18,887 nucleotides of DNA from CAYJOG01 sp964371695 [NCBI: uncultured bacterium] (GTDB lineage: Bacteria; CAYJOG01), in the NCBI GenBank assembly GCA_964371695.1, contig CAYJOG010000007.1, forward strand, positions 1 to 18,887, written 5' to 3'. Positions 1 through 7,448 of this stretch are shown here, in pieces (the stretch's first letter is position 1; each line of letters opens with the position of its first letter). The notes below the pieces were generated by a model that did not search any database, was not told the origin of the DNA, and was given only the letters and a program-made list of their open reading frames with translations. Position numbers and translations under genes: made by a program.

Positions 1-57
1 GACAACGACAACGCCGCCGCTGAGCATGAGGAAACACCGGGCCGCACCAACGGGTAA
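1..57 (+). other. 3' end of an upstream open frame, ending in TAA
   Basis: The first frame is open from the window edge and reads 18 residues, acidic and polar (Asp, Asn, Glu, Ala, Gly), before TAA at 55-57. It is either the tail of an upstream gene or the front of the same disordered linker that continues after the stop in the transglutaminase protein, which is in the same frame and has a similar composition. Nothing here identifies a family. The second frame is also open through this stretch, but it continues as a shadow reading of the transglutaminase gene. Confidence 0.4.
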
Positions 58-69
58 AACAACACGCCC

Positions 70-1776
70 ATGGGCACTGCCCACGACGGTGCGCCCGGCA
101 CGCCTTCAGATTACCGGGGGGGGGATGATTTTCAGTTTGGCGGCGGCATGGACAGCCGCGAAGGCCGCGACGTTGCGCCGGACAACACCCCCGGTGCGGG
201 GTCGGGCCTGGACCGGGAAGAAGGCACGGAATCCACTGCCTTTGAAGAAAACGGCGAGCAGACGCCAACGGGCGGGGGCGGACAGGGTGACGGCCAGGGG
301 GGCGGCCAGGGACGTGGGAGCGGGGAAGGCCAAGGCTCGGTTTGCGCCGACGGCAAATGCAGCGGCGGCAATTTCACCAACCGGGCCCAGCGCGAAAGCC
401 CCCAGGCCCCCTTTGACTGGCAGGGTGTGCCCAAAACCGATGACGCCACGGTGATTTATTCCTATTTCACTCCCAAGGCCACGCGCCTGCGTACACAGAC
501 CCTGGGGTATTTCGACGGAAAACGATGGCACCCTCTGGAAAAAATGGGGGGCACCCGTTATCACCCCGTGACCGTGGGTTTGAACCGGAACGGCCCCGGG
601 GCCTCGGTGGCCGCAATGCCGGATGTGAACCAGAGTCAGGAAAAACGCACGCTGAAACTCACGCTGCACAAAAACACCTACGGCCTGATGCTGCACCCCG
701 CCGGGACTTATTACATGAAAGGCCCCGTGTTGCCCGACAGGGTCAACAGCGAAGACGTGTTTTTCACCGGGCAACCCACACGCAAGTGGGGCCAGTGGAC
801 TTACGATTTTTCGCCACGGGTTTTTCACGCGGGCAACAGCATGCCGGTGGCGGAAAGTTATTTTGCCCCTTACCTGGACGCCAGCCGGGTGTCAGACCAC
901 GCCGCCTGGGTGGCGCGGTCCGTGGCGGGTCAGGGGCCGCCCATTGCCAAGGCCATGGCCATTGAGGGGTTTCTGCACAACCGTTTTGGTTACAGCGCCA
1001 ATCTGCCGCCGGTGTTGAGCGGCAGCACGCTGGACACGCTGCTGTTTGACCGCCACGTGGGTTATTGCACCCAGTTTGCCGAGGCCATGGCCCTGATGGC
1101 GCGGGAGGTGGGGCTGCCCGCCCGTGTGGTGGTGGGGTTTGCGACGGGTGAATACGTGGGGTCCAGCACCTTCAAGGTGCGGGGTTCCGATGCCCACGCC
1201 TGGACGGAAGTGAACATTCCCGGCGCGGGCTGGCTGGAGTTCGACGCCACGCCGCCACCGCGCAATCTCAAGGAAGACCCCCTGGCCGGTCTGCCGCCCT
1301 ATCCCGGCGAAGGCAAATGGGAAAGAAAAAAACCACTGGTCGCCACGGAAACTTTGAAACAAAACCCGTGGGTGGTGGTGGCCGTGGTGGTGGTGGTGTG
1401 GATAGTCCTGGGTCTGCTGGTGTGGCTGATACGCAAAAACCGCCGAAAGGGTGAATCGTTTTGGGGTTTCGGGTCAGACGGAAAATCAGCCCGTCTTGCC
1501 GAACAACTGGCTCAGGAACTGCAAATATTGCGGCACAATCTGCAGGCTGCCGGTGCGCTGAGGGGAGATGAACAAACCCCCCGTGAACTGTTTCGCCGTT
1601 GCACCGCAGACCTCAAAACCGCCTCGGAAACCAGCGATCAGGTGGAGTGGTATCTGTATGGCGGCCAAAAGCTGGATGGGCGCAGTTATCTGGACCTGAA
1701 GGGCCGCTTGGCCACCCTGGCTAAAAAACAGAAAGACGTGCAGCAGCCTGTCTCGAATGTTCGCTGGAAGGAATAA
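70..1776 (+). CDS. TgpA-like transglutaminase-domain membrane protein (5' end doubtful)
   Basis: A transglutaminase-like (papain-fold) protein of 568 residues from the ATG at 70. Residues 1-110 are disordered, with a Gly/Gln-rich run at about 67-90. The catalytic domain lies at about 270-395, with the usual triad visible as Cys333 (GYCTQFA), His376 (DAHAW) and Asp392 (FDATPP). One Val-rich transmembrane helix follows at about 434-454, then a basic stretch (RKNRRK) and a C-terminal region of about 110 residues placed like the DUF4129 tail of TgpA. TgpA proteins normally begin with several membrane helices (DUF3488) that put the enzyme domain in the periplasm; none is seen here. The ATG has no convincing ribosome binding site, and an in-frame TAA lies 12 nt upstream. 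The gene is probably truncated, interrupted by the stop, or split from its membrane part. The cellular substrate is unknown. Confidence 0.8.
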   Translation: MGTAHDGAPGTPSDYRGGDDFQFGGGMDSREGRDVAPDNTPGAGSGLDREEGTESTAFEENGEQTPTGGGGQGDGQGGGQGRGSGEGQGSVCADGKCSGGNFTNRAQRESPQAPFDWQGVPKTDDATVIYSYFTPKATRLRTQTLGYFDGKRWHPLEKMGGTRYHPVTVGLNRNGPGASVAAMPDVNQSQEKRTLKLTLHKNTYGLMLHPAGTYYMKGPVLPDRVNSEDVFFTGQPTRKWGQWTYDFSPRVFHAGNSMPVAESYFAPYLDASRVSDHAAWVARSVAGQGPPIAKAMAIEGFLHNRFGYSANLPPVLSGSTLDTLLFDRHVGYCTQFAEAMALMAREVGLPARVVVGFATGEYVGSSTFKVRGSDAHAWTEVNIPGAGWLEFDATPPPRNLKEDPLAGLPPYPGEGKWERKKPLVATETLKQNPWVVVAVVVVVWIVLGLLVWLIRKNRRKGESFWGFGSDGKSARLAEQLAQELQILRHNLQAAGALRGDEQTPRELFRRCTADLKTASETSDQVEWYLYGGQKLDGRSYLDLKGRLATLAKKQKDVQQPVSNVRWKE

Positions 1777-1830
1777 CGCATTTTCGGAATCGGTGGGTCA
1801 GACATCGCCTGAAAGCCCCGCCTTGGATGG

Positions 1831-2011
1831 CGTCATTCCCGCGAAAGCGGGAATCCAGTTGAAGAAAAACAGCGCACCTTTTTCTGTTTTTTTATGGTGG
1901 CGCAGGCATCTTGCCTGCGTATTTAAAGATGAAGGCAGGCGGGACGCCTGCCCCACCAGAACTGGTTTTTTTCTCATGTTTTACTGGATTCCCGCTTTCG
2001 CGGGAATGACG
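1831..2011. repeat. Nested pair of inverted repeats in the convergent tgpA-like/coaX gap
   Basis: This fills most of the 313-base gap 1777-2089, which has no credible gene. The outer arms, 1831-1859 and 1983-2011, are perfect 29-bp inverted copies. Each is itself a hairpin with the core ATTCCCGCGAAAGCGGGAAT (1835-1854; inverted at 1988-2007), which fits the ATTCCC-N8-GGGAAT pattern of neisserial dRS3 repeats. Inside lies a second, unrelated pair: 1895-1918 and 1935-1958 are inverted copies matching at 20 of 24 positions, and each folds alone (GCAGGC/GCCTGC stems at 1902-1918 and 1935-1951). The whole could fold as one long cruciform or four hairpins and may act as a two-way terminator for the converging genes. 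No transposase is present. Confidence 0.85.
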
Positions 2012-2089
2012 GCAGGTTGGCCAAGGTTTTGGTCAGGAAATCTCCGCCAAATGCGCCACCAGTTTTAAGCCAGATGAAGCAATAACCTG

Positions 2090-2887
2090 TCACTTTGCTT
2101 TTTCAGGCCGGGTGTTCATGTCAAACAGAGCCTTCAGTCCCTTCAGCGTCAGGTCCGGGTCCACCACGTCAATGCAATGGGTTTCGCGGGCCAGCACCTG
2201 TGCAAATCCCCCCGTGGCCAGCACCCGGATTTTTCCGCCGGGAGATTCTTCTTCCATCGCTTCTTTTATCCGCGTCACCATGCCTTCCAGCTGCGCCACA
2301 AAACCAAACACCATGCCCGATTGCATGCAGGCCAGGGTGCTGCGGCCCAGCACGGTTTCGGGGCGGGCCATGTCCACGCGGGGCAGGCGGGCGGCGCGCT
2401 CAAACAACGCTTCTGTAGAAATACCGATGCCCGGCAAAATCGCACCGCCCAGATAATCTCCCGCCGCGCTCACGCCGCAAAACGTGGTGGCGGTGCCAAA
2501 ATCCACAATAATCAGCGGCCCGCCAAACAGCTTGTGCCCCGCCACGGCGTTGACGATGCGGTCCGAGCCAAGCTCCTTGGGATTCTGGTAGCGGATGCGC
2601 AGACCGGTCTTGATGCCCGGCTCCACAAAAAAAGCCGGTGACTCGAAATATTTCGCGCACAGTTCCTGAAACACATGGTTGAGCGGGGGCACTACCGAGC
2701 TGATGGCCACGCCCTTGACCTGCTGGGACCTGATTTTGTGCTGGCGCAGAAAGCTCATAAAAACCAGGCCGTATTCATCCATGGTGCGGCCCTGCAATGT
2801 GTTCAGCCGCCACTCATGCACCAGGGTTTCGTCGCGGAAAACCCCCGTGGTGATGTTCGAGTTCCCGATGTCCACACACAGCAGCAT
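2090..2887 (-). CDS. coaX: Type III pantothenate kinase
   Basis: Phosphorylates pantothenate with ATP in the first step of coenzyme A synthesis, in the cytoplasm. The protein is 265 residues, the normal size for the family. The N-terminal phosphate-binding motif is at residues 6-11 (DIGNSN), the GSDR motif carrying the catalytic aspartate is at 107-110 (Asp109), and the second ASKHA-fold phosphate loop is at 129-135 (DFGTATT), followed by the GGAILPGI segment. The frame is open upstream to 2989, but type III kinases begin right at the (L/V)DIGN strand, so ATG 2887 is chosen over the 34-residue extension. No strong ribosome binding site is visible. The gene is divergent from the nucleotidyltransferase gene with about 48 bp between starts, and it converges on the transglutaminase gene across the repeat pair. 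Confidence 0.96.
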   Translation of the reverse strand: MLLCVDIGNSNITTGVFRDETLVHEWRLNTLQGRTMDEYGLVFMSFLRQHKIRSQQVKGVAISSVVPPLNHVFQELCAKYFESPAFFVEPGIKTGLRIRYQNPKELGSDRIVNAVAGHKLFGGPLIIVDFGTATTFCGVSAAGDYLGGAILPGIGISTEALFERAARLPRVDMARPETVLGRSTLACMQSGMVFGFVAQLEGMVTRIKEAMEEESPGGKIRVLATGGFAQVLARETHCIDVVDPDLTLKGLKALFDMNTRPEKAK

Positions 2888-2935
2888 CGGGGCATTGTAA
2901 AACGCCTCAATCCACAATGTTTTTATACTGGCCCT

Positions 2936-4042
2936 GTGGCGCGGCAAAACCTGCTGGGAGAACTGGAGGCCCTGCGGCCATTGTTTCAATGGCCCTTTTT
3001 GCCGATTTCGTCTGAGTCACCCCAATGGGCGACGTTGTGTTCCGCGCCCTTTCGTGAGGTGCTCATGCGACTGGGGCTGGCGGGTGTGTTTCTGAACCAG
3101 TGTGCCGCCCCGGCCCTGTTGCCCGCCGATTTGCTGGAAAGCTTGCGTCGCAGGCGGCTGATGCAGCGGGCGCGGGAAATCAGATTGCTGGGGGCCGAAG
3201 ACCACGCCATGGCCGTGCTGAAACAGGCTGGTTTGTCGGCAGTGCCCATCAAGGGGCTGGACCTGCAACGCACGTTGAAAATCCCGGATGGCGAACGCAA
3301 CACGCAGGATGTGGATCTGCTGGTGCAGCCGGGCCAGTTGCGCCCGGCGCTGAAGGCCCTTGGCGGGGCCGGTTACACGCCGGTGAACCGTTACGCCGCC
3401 ATGGCAGAGCCGGAGTATTTTCACGATGTGGCCCTGCGTGCGCCCCGAGAAAAAGTGGTGGTGGAAATACATCACCATTTTTTTGACCGTCACGCCCTGC
3501 GCCACACGGGAGAAGACCCGGCGGGGAACTTCATGGGCTGGTTTTGGCAACATGGCGTTTTGGTGGAAAATCTGACGCCGCTGGGCCGGTGGCTGATTGT
3601 GGCGCTGCGCTGGACGCGAGATGGTTACGCCCGCAATCACACGCTGCGGGATCTGATTCACCTCACCGCCCTTGCGCCGGTGGGGGAGCAGATTCTTTCC
3701 CATCAACAAGCGCTGGAGGGCTTTGGCCTTTGGTCTAATGTTGATCTGGCGCAAAAAACGGCTGATTTTTTTATTTCCCCGGACTGCCTCGCCCTGAGCA
3801 TGAATCAGGAAAAAATACTGCACCTCACCCGGCCCACAATTGAGAGGCCCATCGCACCCTTCAGCAAAAAACTGCTGTGGCTGACACGCCCGCCGGGGGC
3901 AGGGGCGGCGCTCCTTGCCCGCGCCCTGTGGCCCACCGCGCAACAACTGGCGTTTTCACTGCACCAACCTGCTCCGGTGGGTTTGGGACGTCTGGTGGCC
4001 GTGTTGCGGTGGTATCTTCGCGGATTGATGGGGAAGGGCTGA
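2936..4042 (+). CDS. Uncharacterised nucleotidyltransferase family protein (PF14907-like)
   Basis: A 368-residue protein resembling the 'uncharacterised nucleotidyltransferase' family (NTP_transf_5). The expected features appear in order: an N-terminal helical region, an IKG motif at 105-107 (VPIKGLDL), the metal-binding pair in QDVDLLV (Asp125, Asp127), and a third acidic residue in VVEIHHHF (Glu177) followed by a His cluster. The C-terminal half (about 210-368) is helical. Members often sit in surface-polysaccharide or peptide-modification loci; the actual substrate is unknown. The start is uncertain. The frame is open to 2675, but that part is antisense to coaX, so GTG 2936, just outside coaX, is preferred; ATG 3065 is a shorter option. 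The stop is 3 nt before the next ATG, so it probably forms one transcript with the glycosyltransferase gene. Confidence 0.8.
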   Translation: MARQNLLGELEALRPLFQWPFLPISSESPQWATLCSAPFREVLMRLGLAGVFLNQCAAPALLPADLLESLRRRRLMQRAREIRLLGAEDHAMAVLKQAGLSAVPIKGLDLQRTLKIPDGERNTQDVDLLVQPGQLRPALKALGGAGYTPVNRYAAMAEPEYFHDVALRAPREKVVVEIHHHFFDRHALRHTGEDPAGNFMGWFWQHGVLVENLTPLGRWLIVALRWTRDGYARNHTLRDLIHLTALAPVGEQILSHQQALEGFGLWSNVDLAQKTADFFISPDCLALSMNQEKILHLTRPTIERPIAPFSKKLLWLTRPPGAGAALLARALWPTAQQLAFSLHQPAPVGLGRLVAVLRWYLRGLMGKG

Positions 4043-4045
4043 GGC

Positions 4046-6037
4046 ATGAAAACAGTGCTTCTTCATGTTTCTCCCCTGCTGGCGTTGTTGCACCTGATGG
4101 CGGCAGCGGCGTTGGGGAGGCGGTTGTTTGACAGGGTGTTGATAAACACCCTGCAAAATCCAAGGATGGATTTTACCGCTTGCAGGGGTCAAAAAACCCC
4201 TGCAAATGCGCGGTTGAGCGAGGGTTTTGCCCAAGCGAAACCGGTTGAAAAAGTCCAGGAGGGACTTTCTCAACACCCTGTTAGAGGGGCTGGTTGGGCC
4301 GCCTGTCTGCTGGCCGGTTTGCTGGTGATACACCATGGTGTGTTGTTGCTGGGTTTGGCGGGGCTTCTGAAACCGCCTCTTTTAAGCGCGGTGTGGCTGC
4401 TGCTGGTGGGGCATGGCCTGCAAACCTGTTGGGAGCTTCGGGAAAAATTCCAAAACCACTTGACAGTGTTTTTGCTCCACGTGAAACAACAGGGGCCGAT
4501 TTTTGTGCTGCTGATGGTGGTTGCCCTGTTGGCCTGGCTGGCCGCCGCCACGGGCACACAGGCCCCCAGCGTTGCCTATGACGACTGGAACTATCATCTG
4601 GCCATGCCCGCCCGGTGGCTCAGGGCAGGGGCCATCACACCGGCGTGGGATCTGCACCACGGGTTTTTCCCCATGTTGCTGGAAATGAATGGTTTGCTGC
4701 TGATGGCGTTTGCGCCGGATCAGGCGGCCCGCTGGCTCAATCCCTTCCTGGCTCTGGTGGTGGCTGGGGGCATTGCATCGCATTTTTCAGAGCTGTCTGC
4801 GGCGACCCAAAAAACAGGCCCCACGCCGGGCCGTCTGATGCCCTTGCTGTGGCTGGTGTTGCCGCTGGTGGTGCTGGAAATGCAGATGCTGGCGGTGGAG
4901 ATTTTGTTGGCCTTGTGTGTGGTGGTGGCTTTTCAGGGGTTCCTCAAAACCTTGGAGGACGCGTCATCCAAACAGGGGTGGTTGTTGCTGTCGCTTGGCC
5001 TTGCCGCAGCGTTGAGCCAGAAATACACCTTTTTGCCCTGGGTGGTGCTGGCCGGTGGGTGGGCGATTTTGAAAATCAGATCAAGCCGGGGGATGGGCGT
5101 GGGAATTCTGGCCCTGGGCTTGCTGGGGGCGTCGCCGGTTTATCTCAGGAACGCGCTCTGGACGGGGAATCCTTTTTATCCGTTCATGGGGGGCGTGTTT
5201 CAGTGGCAGCGGGCGTGGAATGAACACCTTGTGCTGCACTATGAAACCGCCCTGCACAGTTATGGCGGCGTGGGAGACAGCCTGCTTGATTTTCTGTTGT
5301 TGCCGGTGAGGTGGTTGACGCAGGCAGAGGCCTTCCACGGCCCGTTCACGTTCGCTTTGGTGTTGCTGCCCCTGGCGATTTTTGCGCTTCCTAAAACAAA
5401 CAGAACCACCCGACTGGCCGGTGTGGTTTTTTTGATGGCGGTGGGGTTGTGGTTCAAGGCGTCGCAGGACATCCGGCATCTGTTGCCCTGGATGCCGGTT
5501 TTTGTGATTTTTCTGGGTGGTGCGCTGAGTGCCCTGCAAAAACCGTGGCGAATGGCCAGCGTGGCGGTGCTGGCCATTGTTCTGGTGATACACATGGCGC
5601 AGTCCCTCACCGGCGGGGATTCACCGGCTCACCGGTGGAAAGTGGTGGCGGGGCTGGAAACGCCGTCTGCCTATCTCACCCGCACCCATCATTTGTATTC
5701 GCCCTATCAAAAAACCTGCCGGATTGTGGGGCAGGGGGGCAAGGTGCTGCTCATGGACACCCTGTCGCTTTCTTATCCGCTCACCTGCCCTCACACCATT
5801 GGGCATCTTTTTTTTCAAGGATATTGGGACTGGTGGCGGCTGAAATCCACGGAGCAGTTTTTGTCGCTTACCCAAAAAAGGGGCGTCACCCACCTGCTGC
5901 TGCAAAATGCATCGCGCAAAAAACCCCGCCCGCCTTTCATGCCGCCCGCCTATTCGCGGGTGGTGGCCGATGTGCTGGCCCACCACGCCGAACTGGTTTT
6001 TGATGAAAACGGTGTGAGCCTTTACCGGCTGAAATAA
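4046..6037 (+). CDS. GT-C-type multi-pass membrane glycosyltransferase-like protein
   Basis: A 663-residue integral membrane protein with roughly a dozen hydrophobic helices and a small C-terminal soluble part (about 585-663). Two features point to the GT-C/PMT-like fold: an acidic first large loop (DDWNYH, Asp179-Asp180) and an RNALWTGNPFYPF segment at about 368-380. Such enzymes transfer a sugar from a polyprenyl-phosphate donor on the outer face of the inner membrane; donor and acceptor are unknown here. A GGGAAGGG ribosome binding site (4031-4038) lies 7 nt before the ATG, inside the end of the nucleotidyltransferase gene, so the two are probably co-translated. Residues 29-79, between helices 1 and 2, are encoded by a palindromic repeat element and interrupt the usual Gly-Arg-Arg-Leu to next-helix spacing. 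The frame is intact, so the protein may still be made and fold. Confidence 0.82.
   Translation: MKTVLLHVSPLLALLHLMAAAALGRRLFDRVLINTLQNPRMDFTACRGQKTPANARLSEGFAQAKPVEKVQEGLSQHPVRGAGWAACLLAGLLVIHHGVLLLGLAGLLKPPLLSAVWLLLVGHGLQTCWELREKFQNHLTVFLLHVKQQGPIFVLLMVVALLAWLAAATGTQAPSVAYDDWNYHLAMPARWLRAGAITPAWDLHHGFFPMLLEMNGLLLMAFAPDQAARWLNPFLALVVAGGIASHFSELSAATQKTGPTPGRLMPLLWLVLPLVVLEMQMLAVEILLALCVVVAFQGFLKTLEDASSKQGWLLLSLGLAAALSQKYTFLPWVVLAGGWAILKIRSSRGMGVGILALGLLGASPVYLRNALWTGNPFYPFMGGVFQWQRAWNEHLVLHYETALHSYGGVGDSLLDFLLLPVRWLTQAEAFHGPFTFALVLLPLAIFALPKTNRTTRLAGVVFLMAVGLWFKASQDIRHLLPWMPVFVIFLGGALSALQKPWRMASVAVLAIVLVIHMAQSLTGGDSPAHRWKVVAGLETPSAYLTRTHHLYSPYQKTCRIVGQGGKVLLMDTLSLSYPLTCPHTIGHLFFQGYWDWWRLKSTEQFLSLTQKRGVTHLLLQNASRKKPRPPFMPPAYSRVVADVLAHHAELVFDENGVSLYRLK
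4131..4281. repeat. 151-bp palindromic MITE/REP-like element inserted inside the GT-C gene
   Basis: The ends are perfect 12-bp terminal inverted repeats, ACAGGGTGTTGA at 4131-4142 and its complement at 4270-4281 (15 of 16 when extended inward). Between them the sequence is almost all hairpins: 4132-4153 (9-bp stem, 4-nt loop), 4155-4174 (8-bp stem, loop AGGA), 4180-4205 (10-bp perfect stem), 4211-4243 (weak 5-bp outer stem), and 4245-4273 (11 of 12 paired). The length suits a small non-autonomous element. It is read in frame through the gene, adding about 51 residues. I could not identify a target duplication: the flanks are TTTG on the left and TAGA on the right. No second copy was found in this window. 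Confidence 0.78.
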
Positions 6038-6131
6038 CGGCATTTTTCGGGATAGGCGACTTCACCGGTAAAATGGCTTTCTTGCCTCCCTTTGTTGATT
6101 ACGCCAAAACGCCTTTTTGCCGGGAAAAAAA

Positions 6132-7448
6132 TTGAAACTCACCCGGCGGCTGATGTGGATGACCTTGTTGCTGTTTGCCGTGATGAGCGGGGGCGTGTTT
6201 GTGCTTCAGCGGCATTTTCTGGGTCAGGCCATCCGGTCAGACGCGTTGTTTTATCTGGATGACCTTTACGCCACGCTGCTGTTCCGGTCCCTCAGGGGCA
6301 ACATGCTGGTGGGGCGGCCCGACAAGGCCCGCGAGCTTTACACCGCCATGCGTGATTTTCTGGGTGAGCAGCACCACAAAGTGCAGCACCGGCCCAGGGT
6401 TTCGGTTTTTTCTCCCCAGGCCGCCGCGCCCCTCACGGTGGCCGAACTGGTGGTGATACGCCGCACCGGTGAAGAGGCCTTTGTGGACAACGACACCATT
6501 CTGGACGTGAACGAACGGACCTGGGAAAACTTCCCCGAACAGGAAGTTCCTCGCAAACCCAGGTGGTTCAAAACAGAGGGTTTTGCGGCCGCCCTGAAAA
6601 TGGGCAAAAGTGTCTCCCGCGAAACCGACACGCCCCAGGGGCCGCAGTTGTGGATTTACAAACCCCTGCCCAACACCAAGAAATGTTTTGGTTGTCATGG
6701 CAGCAAACACAGGTTCCGGGGGGTGGCGGCCATGCGGGTGCCGCTCAACGCCATGAACGACCGCATGCGGGCCGAGAGCCTGCGCCTGGCCTTGTTGCTG
6801 GGCATGGGAGCCATCGCCTGCTGCGCCATGTTGTTGTGGTTGTTGCGCCGCTGGGTGCTGGGGCCGCTGGAAGTCATGGGGGGCTTGGCCCAGAGGGTGG
6901 CCAGTGGCGACCTCAGCCCCGCGCCGCCGCCCCAGGGGCCAGATGAAATGGCGGTGCTTCACCAGCAGTTCGGTCAGATGCTGGAGGGGCTGCGCCACAC
7001 CTTTCAGCAACAGACGACCGAAAAAATCCCCACAGCGCCCCGGTGGTTGCTGTTGTGCCGTTCAGAAAATTCCCAGCCGGCGTTTGACATGCTCAGACAG
7101 CACAACGCAGGTTTTCAGCAGCGGGTAAACGACAACCTCTGGCTCGCCGGGTTTGAGGGGTCTCAGTCAGAGGCGCAGGCCGCTTTGTGTGCGCTGGCGC
7201 TTTTGCGACAGGGGGCTGCGGTGTGGCTGTGGGAGGCGGAAAAACACGAATTTTTGCCGCCAGTGCTTTCTCATACAAAGGGTGGGGTGTCGCTGTCAGC
7301 TTCGGTGCAAACCGTTTCCCGGCTGCAATCAATGGGTTTTGAAATCACGCCGGATGATGCGGGCGAAAATTTTCATCTGACAGGGGTGAAGCCGGGCAGC
7401 CCTGCCGACCGCTTGGCCCCAGAAATTTTTGGTGATGGCGCCGACTGA
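6132..7448 (+). CDS. Membrane haem sensor-like protein: Tll0287/DUF3365-like domain, HAMP, divergent C-terminus
   Basis: A 438-residue protein from TTG 6132, preceded by GGGA with 6-nt spacing; TTG 6117 and ATG 6153 are alternatives. Helix 1 is at about residues 9-27. The periplasmic domain follows at about 28-215 and contains CFGCH at 185-189, a c-type haem attachment motif located as in Tll0287-like (DUF3365) sensor domains. Helix 2 is at about 217-239, followed by a HAMP-like segment to about 290 (VLGPLEVMGGLAQRVASGDLS). The last 130 residues lack recognisable kinase, GGDEF or methyl-accepting sequences. They weakly recall a class III nucleotide cyclase fold with its catalytic residues lost. 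Its likely role is sensing redox state or a gas ligand and signalling inward. Its stop overlaps the start of the next gene by 14 nt, so the two are translationally coupled. Confidence 0.75.
   Translation: MKLTRRLMWMTLLLFAVMSGGVFVLQRHFLGQAIRSDALFYLDDLYATLLFRSLRGNMLVGRPDKARELYTAMRDFLGEQHHKVQHRPRVSVFSPQAAAPLTVAELVVIRRTGEEAFVDNDTILDVNERTWENFPEQEVPRKPRWFKTEGFAAALKMGKSVSRETDTPQGPQLWIYKPLPNTKKCFGCHGSKHRFRGVAAMRVPLNAMNDRMRAESLRLALLLGMGAIACCAMLLWLLRRWVLGPLEVMGGLAQRVASGDLSPAPPPQGPDEMAVLHQQFGQMLEGLRHTFQQQTTEKIPTAPRWLLLCRSENSQPAFDMLRQHNAGFQQRVNDNLWLAGFEGSQSEAQAALCALALLRQGAAVWLWEAEKHEFLPPVLSHTKGGVSLSASVQTVSRLQSMGFEITPDDAGENFHLTGVKPGSPADRLAPEIFGDGAD

Noticed and set aside
264-345. G-rich tract as a G-quadruplex regulatory site
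   Set aside because: It is explained by Gly/Gln-rich coding sequence; no independent evidence of function.
1757-2068. Open frame of 103 codons over the repeat pair
   Set aside because: It only translates the palindromes (VIPAKAGIQ and WIPAFAGMT are well-known spurious peptides of this repeat) and overlaps the end of the transglutaminase gene.
2675-2935. N-terminal extension of the nucleotidyltransferase frame
   Set aside because: It is antisense to coaX, which is certain from its motifs, and does not resemble the family's N-terminus.
2888-2935. TATACT/TATAAA sequences between coaX and the nucleotidyltransferase gene as promoters
   Set aside because: Neither strand has a -35 box at suitable spacing, so I do not call a specific promoter.
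2888-2989. 34-residue upstream extension of coaX
   Set aside because: The kinase fold starts at MLLCVDIGN; the extension overlaps the nucleotidyltransferase start and is not seen in the family.
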